From Bacillota bacterium (lineage in GTDB: Bacteria; Bacillota; Clostridia; Lachnospirales; Lachnospiraceae): a stretch of 15,645 nucleotides of DNA. The translations under genes were made by a program, and so were the position numbers. The stretch lies in NCBI GenBank assembly GCA_023392995.1, contig JAEWMZ010000024.1:1-15645 (forward strand), read 5' to 3'. Position 1 is the first letter of the stretch. The number at the start of each line of letters is the position of its first letter. Positions 13,192-15,645 of this stretch are shown in pieces. A model generated the notes under the pieces. The model was not told where the DNA came from and did no database searches. It saw only the letters and a list, made by a program, of their open reading frames with translations.

Positions 13192-15609
13192 ATGCAGGAT
13201 TTTATCTTAAAAAATGGAGAAATTATGGATTTTGAGTTTTATATCCATACCTATGAACCACTTCATTTTCATCAGGATATTGAGCTGTTTTATGTGGTGG
13301 AGGGCTCCGCTGAGCTGACAATCGGAGAAGAAGTTTTTGCAATGCAGCAGGATGATTTTATTATCATTAATGCCAACAAGAAGCATGGATATACTTCCGG
13401 CAATGAGGTCTTAATCAGCTGCGTTCACATCAGTTATCAAATGTTAAGTCTCCTGCTTCAGAATAATTTTATTTTAATTTGGTGCAATTCTGTTATTGAT
13501 AAAAATGAAGCCTATATTGAAATAAGAAGAGTTTTAAAGCAAATCCTGAATCAGTATTTTGATAAGAAAAACAGGGGGATTGTTTATTTAAACAGTCTCT
13601 ATTATGAGCTTCTGCACATCATAAATAGCAATTTTTTGATCAATGTGGAGGATAAAAGGTTTAACACAGAAAAAAAAGAGCGGATGGATCACCGGATAAA
13701 TGATATTGTCAACTATATGCGTGCGAACTATAACCGGCCAATCAGCCTGAATGATCTTGCGGATAAGCTGTATTTATCAAATTCCTACCTATCTAAATAT
13801 ATCAAGAAGCAATTGGGAATGAGTTTTGTTGATTATTTAAATAATGAACGTCTCCATCATGCCATGGAGGAATTGCTGTATTCCGATCATTCCATCACTA
13901 GAATCGCCCTGGATAACGGCTTTGCCAATACCGCTGCGTTTAATAAGGCCTTTAAGGAAACCTATCATACGACTCCGTCCCAATACCAGACGGAGAAAAA
14001 GGATAAGCTTAAGAAACGGATAAAAGAGCCCTCCGAGAGCAAGAAGAAGCTCATTGAAAAAAGAATTCATGATTTTTATGATAGGAATCCGGTCAAGGCA
14101 GAGGTAGTTACGCAGCAGGGTGACTGCTATATTATTGTTGATTCTGCGAAGGGGGAAAGCTATGGACAGAACTGGAACCGGATGATTAACATAGGAGAAG
14201 CCAGTGTCTTACTCCGCTCTGATATTCAGGAGCATGTCATGACCTTAAAGCGTGATCTGCACTTTACCCATATCCGGTTTTGGGATATTTGGGGAAAGGA
14301 TATGTACATTGATCTTAATAATCCAAAGGGTGATTATAATTTTGATATCATAAGCAGAGTATTTGATTTTCTGGTGGCAAATAAACTAAAGCCCTATCTG
14401 GAAATCGGCTTTAAGCCGAGAAGGCTACTCCGGTCGGTAGACAGTGTGCTGATCGATGAGAGGAGCAGCACCGGTTTTGAAAGCAAGACAGAATTTAAGA
14501 AGTTTATGCCGGCTTTCATGTCCTATGTTATGAATCGATATGGTATAAAAGAGGTGGAAACCTGGATCTTTGAATTCTGGAAGGATGAGGAGGATAATAA
14601 GAGTTCCTCCTTCTACTATGAGCTATTTGATATGACCTATGATATTATCAAATCTTTTTCCCATAAAATCAAATTCGGCGGGGCGGGTTTGTCCATGCGG
14701 TTTGGTATGAAGAATTTTTATGAAATTCTTGAATCCTGGGGAAGGCGCAAGAATCATCCGGACTTTCTTTCCTTTTATCTGTATCCCTATGTACCGGGGG
14801 ATGAAGAAGGCGAACATTTTACCAAACATTCCACAGATAGTAAGTTTGTTCAAAATCAGCTGATTATGGCAAAGCAGGTATTGGAGGAGATTAAATTTAC
14901 TGTGCAGGAGCTGCATGTCACAGAGTGGAATGTAACTGTATCCCAGAGAAATTCCATGAATGACAGCTGCTTTAAAGGTGCTTATATTATGAAGAATGTG
15001 ATTGAAAGCATCGGATTAGCAGATGTTATGGGGTACTGGGTGGGATCGGACAGTTTTGGAGATTTCTATGATAGTAAGGCACTGTTAAATGGCGGCGGTG
15101 GGATTCTCAGCAAGGATGGAATTCGAAAGCCAGCTTTTTACGCCCTGGATTTTTTAAACCAAATGGGAGAGCTGCTGTTAAGAAAAGATGATAATTGCAT
15201 GGTGACAACCAATGGGCATTATGACTATTATATTGCCTGTCACAATTATAAGCACTTTAATTATCAATATTATATGAAGCCGGAGGATGAACTGGACATA
15301 CGAAAGCAGCACCGCATGTTTGTTGATAACGAAAATATCAAGCTTAATTTTCAGATTAATAACGTTAAAAATGGAACCTATCGTGTGATAACCCATGGGA
15401 TTAACAGGGAACATGGGAGTGTCCAGGACGAGTGGATGAACATGGATTTCTATGAGCATATGAATCAAAAGGATATTGATTATCTGAAAAAGGTATGTAT
15501 ACCAAGAATCTTCATGAAAACCTGTGTGGCAAAAGAGGGAGTGTTGAATCTGGAAGCAATCCTGGAACCCAATGAAATTCAGCTGCTTCAAATTGTATAT
15601 CAGTATTAA
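13192..15609 (+). CDS. AraC-family regulator fused to a GH39-like domain
   Basis: An 805-residue protein in three parts. Residues about 15-80 form an AraC-type cupin (HFHQDIELFYVVEGSAELTIG). Residues about 167-266 are the double helix-turn-helix AraC DNA-binding domain (ISLNDLADKLYLSNSYLSKYIKK, then SITRIALDNGFANTAAFNKAFK). After a lysine-rich linker, residues about 300-800 resemble a GH39 beta-xylosidase barrel plus a C-terminal beta domain. In GH39 enzymes the acid/base lies in WNEPN; here the aligned stretch is FWKDEED (Trp463-Lys464-Asp465), so Asn-Glu is replaced by Lys-Asp. The nucleophile-type motif TEWN (Glu578) is kept. The domain is therefore probably a ligand sensor rather than an efficient hydrolase. 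There is no signal peptide or membrane segment. ATG 13192 follows GAAAGG by 9 bases. It is the likely regulator of the neighbouring genes. Confidence 0.88.
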   Translation: MQDFILKNGEIMDFEFYIHTYEPLHFHQDIELFYVVEGSAELTIGEEVFAMQQDDFIIINANKKHGYTSGNEVLISCVHISYQMLSLLLQNNFILIWCNSVIDKNEAYIEIRRVLKQILNQYFDKKNRGIVYLNSLYYELLHIINSNFLINVEDKRFNTEKKERMDHRINDIVNYMRANYNRPISLNDLADKLYLSNSYLSKYIKKQLGMSFVDYLNNERLHHAMEELLYSDHSITRIALDNGFANTAAFNKAFKETYHTTPSQYQTEKKDKLKKRIKEPSESKKKLIEKRIHDFYDRNPVKAEVVTQQGDCYIIVDSAKGESYGQNWNRMINIGEASVLLRSDIQEHVMTLKRDLHFTHIRFWDIWGKDMYIDLNNPKGDYNFDIISRVFDFLVANKLKPYLEIGFKPRRLLRSVDSVLIDERSSTGFESKTEFKKFMPAFMSYVMNRYGIKEVETWIFEFWKDEEDNKSSSFYYELFDMTYDIIKSFSHKIKFGGAGLSMRFGMKNFYEILESWGRRKNHPDFLSFYLYPYVPGDEEGEHFTKHSTDSKFVQNQLIMAKQVLEEIKFTVQELHVTEWNVTVSQRNSMNDSCFKGAYIMKNVIESIGLADVMGYWVGSDSFGDFYDSKALLNGGGGILSKDGIRKPAFYALDFLNQMGELLLRKDDNCMVTTNGHYDYYIACHNYKHFNYQYYMKPEDELDIRKQHRMFVDNENIKLNFQINNVKNGTYRVITHGINREHGSVQDEWMNMDFYEHMNQKDIDYLKKVCIPRIFMKTCVAKEGVLNLEAILEPNEIQLLQIVYQY

Positions 15610-15645
15610 GCACCTAGGATTGCTTTGCGTAATTTCGCTTAATAT

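Overview
The window looks like a chromosomal segment from an anaerobic Firmicute, most likely a gut or plant-polymer-associated Lachnospiraceae/Clostridium relative. The basis is moderate to low GC, strong GGAGG-type ribosome binding sites, all genes on one strand, ferredoxin-rich flavoproteins, an AraC/GH39 fusion regulator and a clostridial-style Lsa/CplR-like ABC-F protein. This assignment is inferred from gene content only.

Layout, all on the + strand. (1) 1-1077: 3' part of an ABC-F ATPase of the antibiotic-resistance (Lsa/CplR-like) branch. (2) 1226-1333: three 36-bp tandem repeats, then a small SnoaL/NTF2-like protein (1442-1795), then an array of about 60-bp repeats with small hairpins and a strong terminator (2008-2048). 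(3) 2282-5800: two consecutive pairs of genes, each a small beta-sandwich-type subunit followed by a TIM-barrel sugar-isomerase-like subunit. This is the arrangement of the two-subunit C-glycoside deglycosidases (DgpB/DgpC, DfgA/DfgB type). (4) 5931-7673: a CocE/NonD-family serine hydrolase. (5) 7750-11456: a redox module made of a NuoG-N/GltD-like multi-cluster flavoprotein, an overlapping NuoF-derived iron-sulfur protein that appears to have lost its FMN/NADH site, and a small acyl-carrier-like protein. (6) 11685-13004: a type-B carboxylesterase behind a promoter framed by a perfect inverted repeat and a leader hairpin. (7) 13192-15609: an AraC-family regulator fused to a GH39-like domain whose acid/base motif is altered, so it is probably a sugar sensor.

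Working model (inference): the locus dismantles decorated plant glycosides. The two esterases would remove acyl groups or open ester bonds, and the two deglycosidase pairs would cleave C- or O-glycosidic bonds of 3-keto-glycosides by metal-dependent beta-elimination. The AraC/GH39 protein would sense a sugar or glycoside and switch the locus. The known pathway needs a sugar 3-oxidation by a Gfo/Idh/MocA dehydrogenase (DgpA type). No such gene is in the window, while an unusual flavin/Fe-S module with an ACP-like partner sits in the same gene string. Whether that module handles the glycoside redox step, a later reduction of the aglycone, or something unrelated is the main open question.
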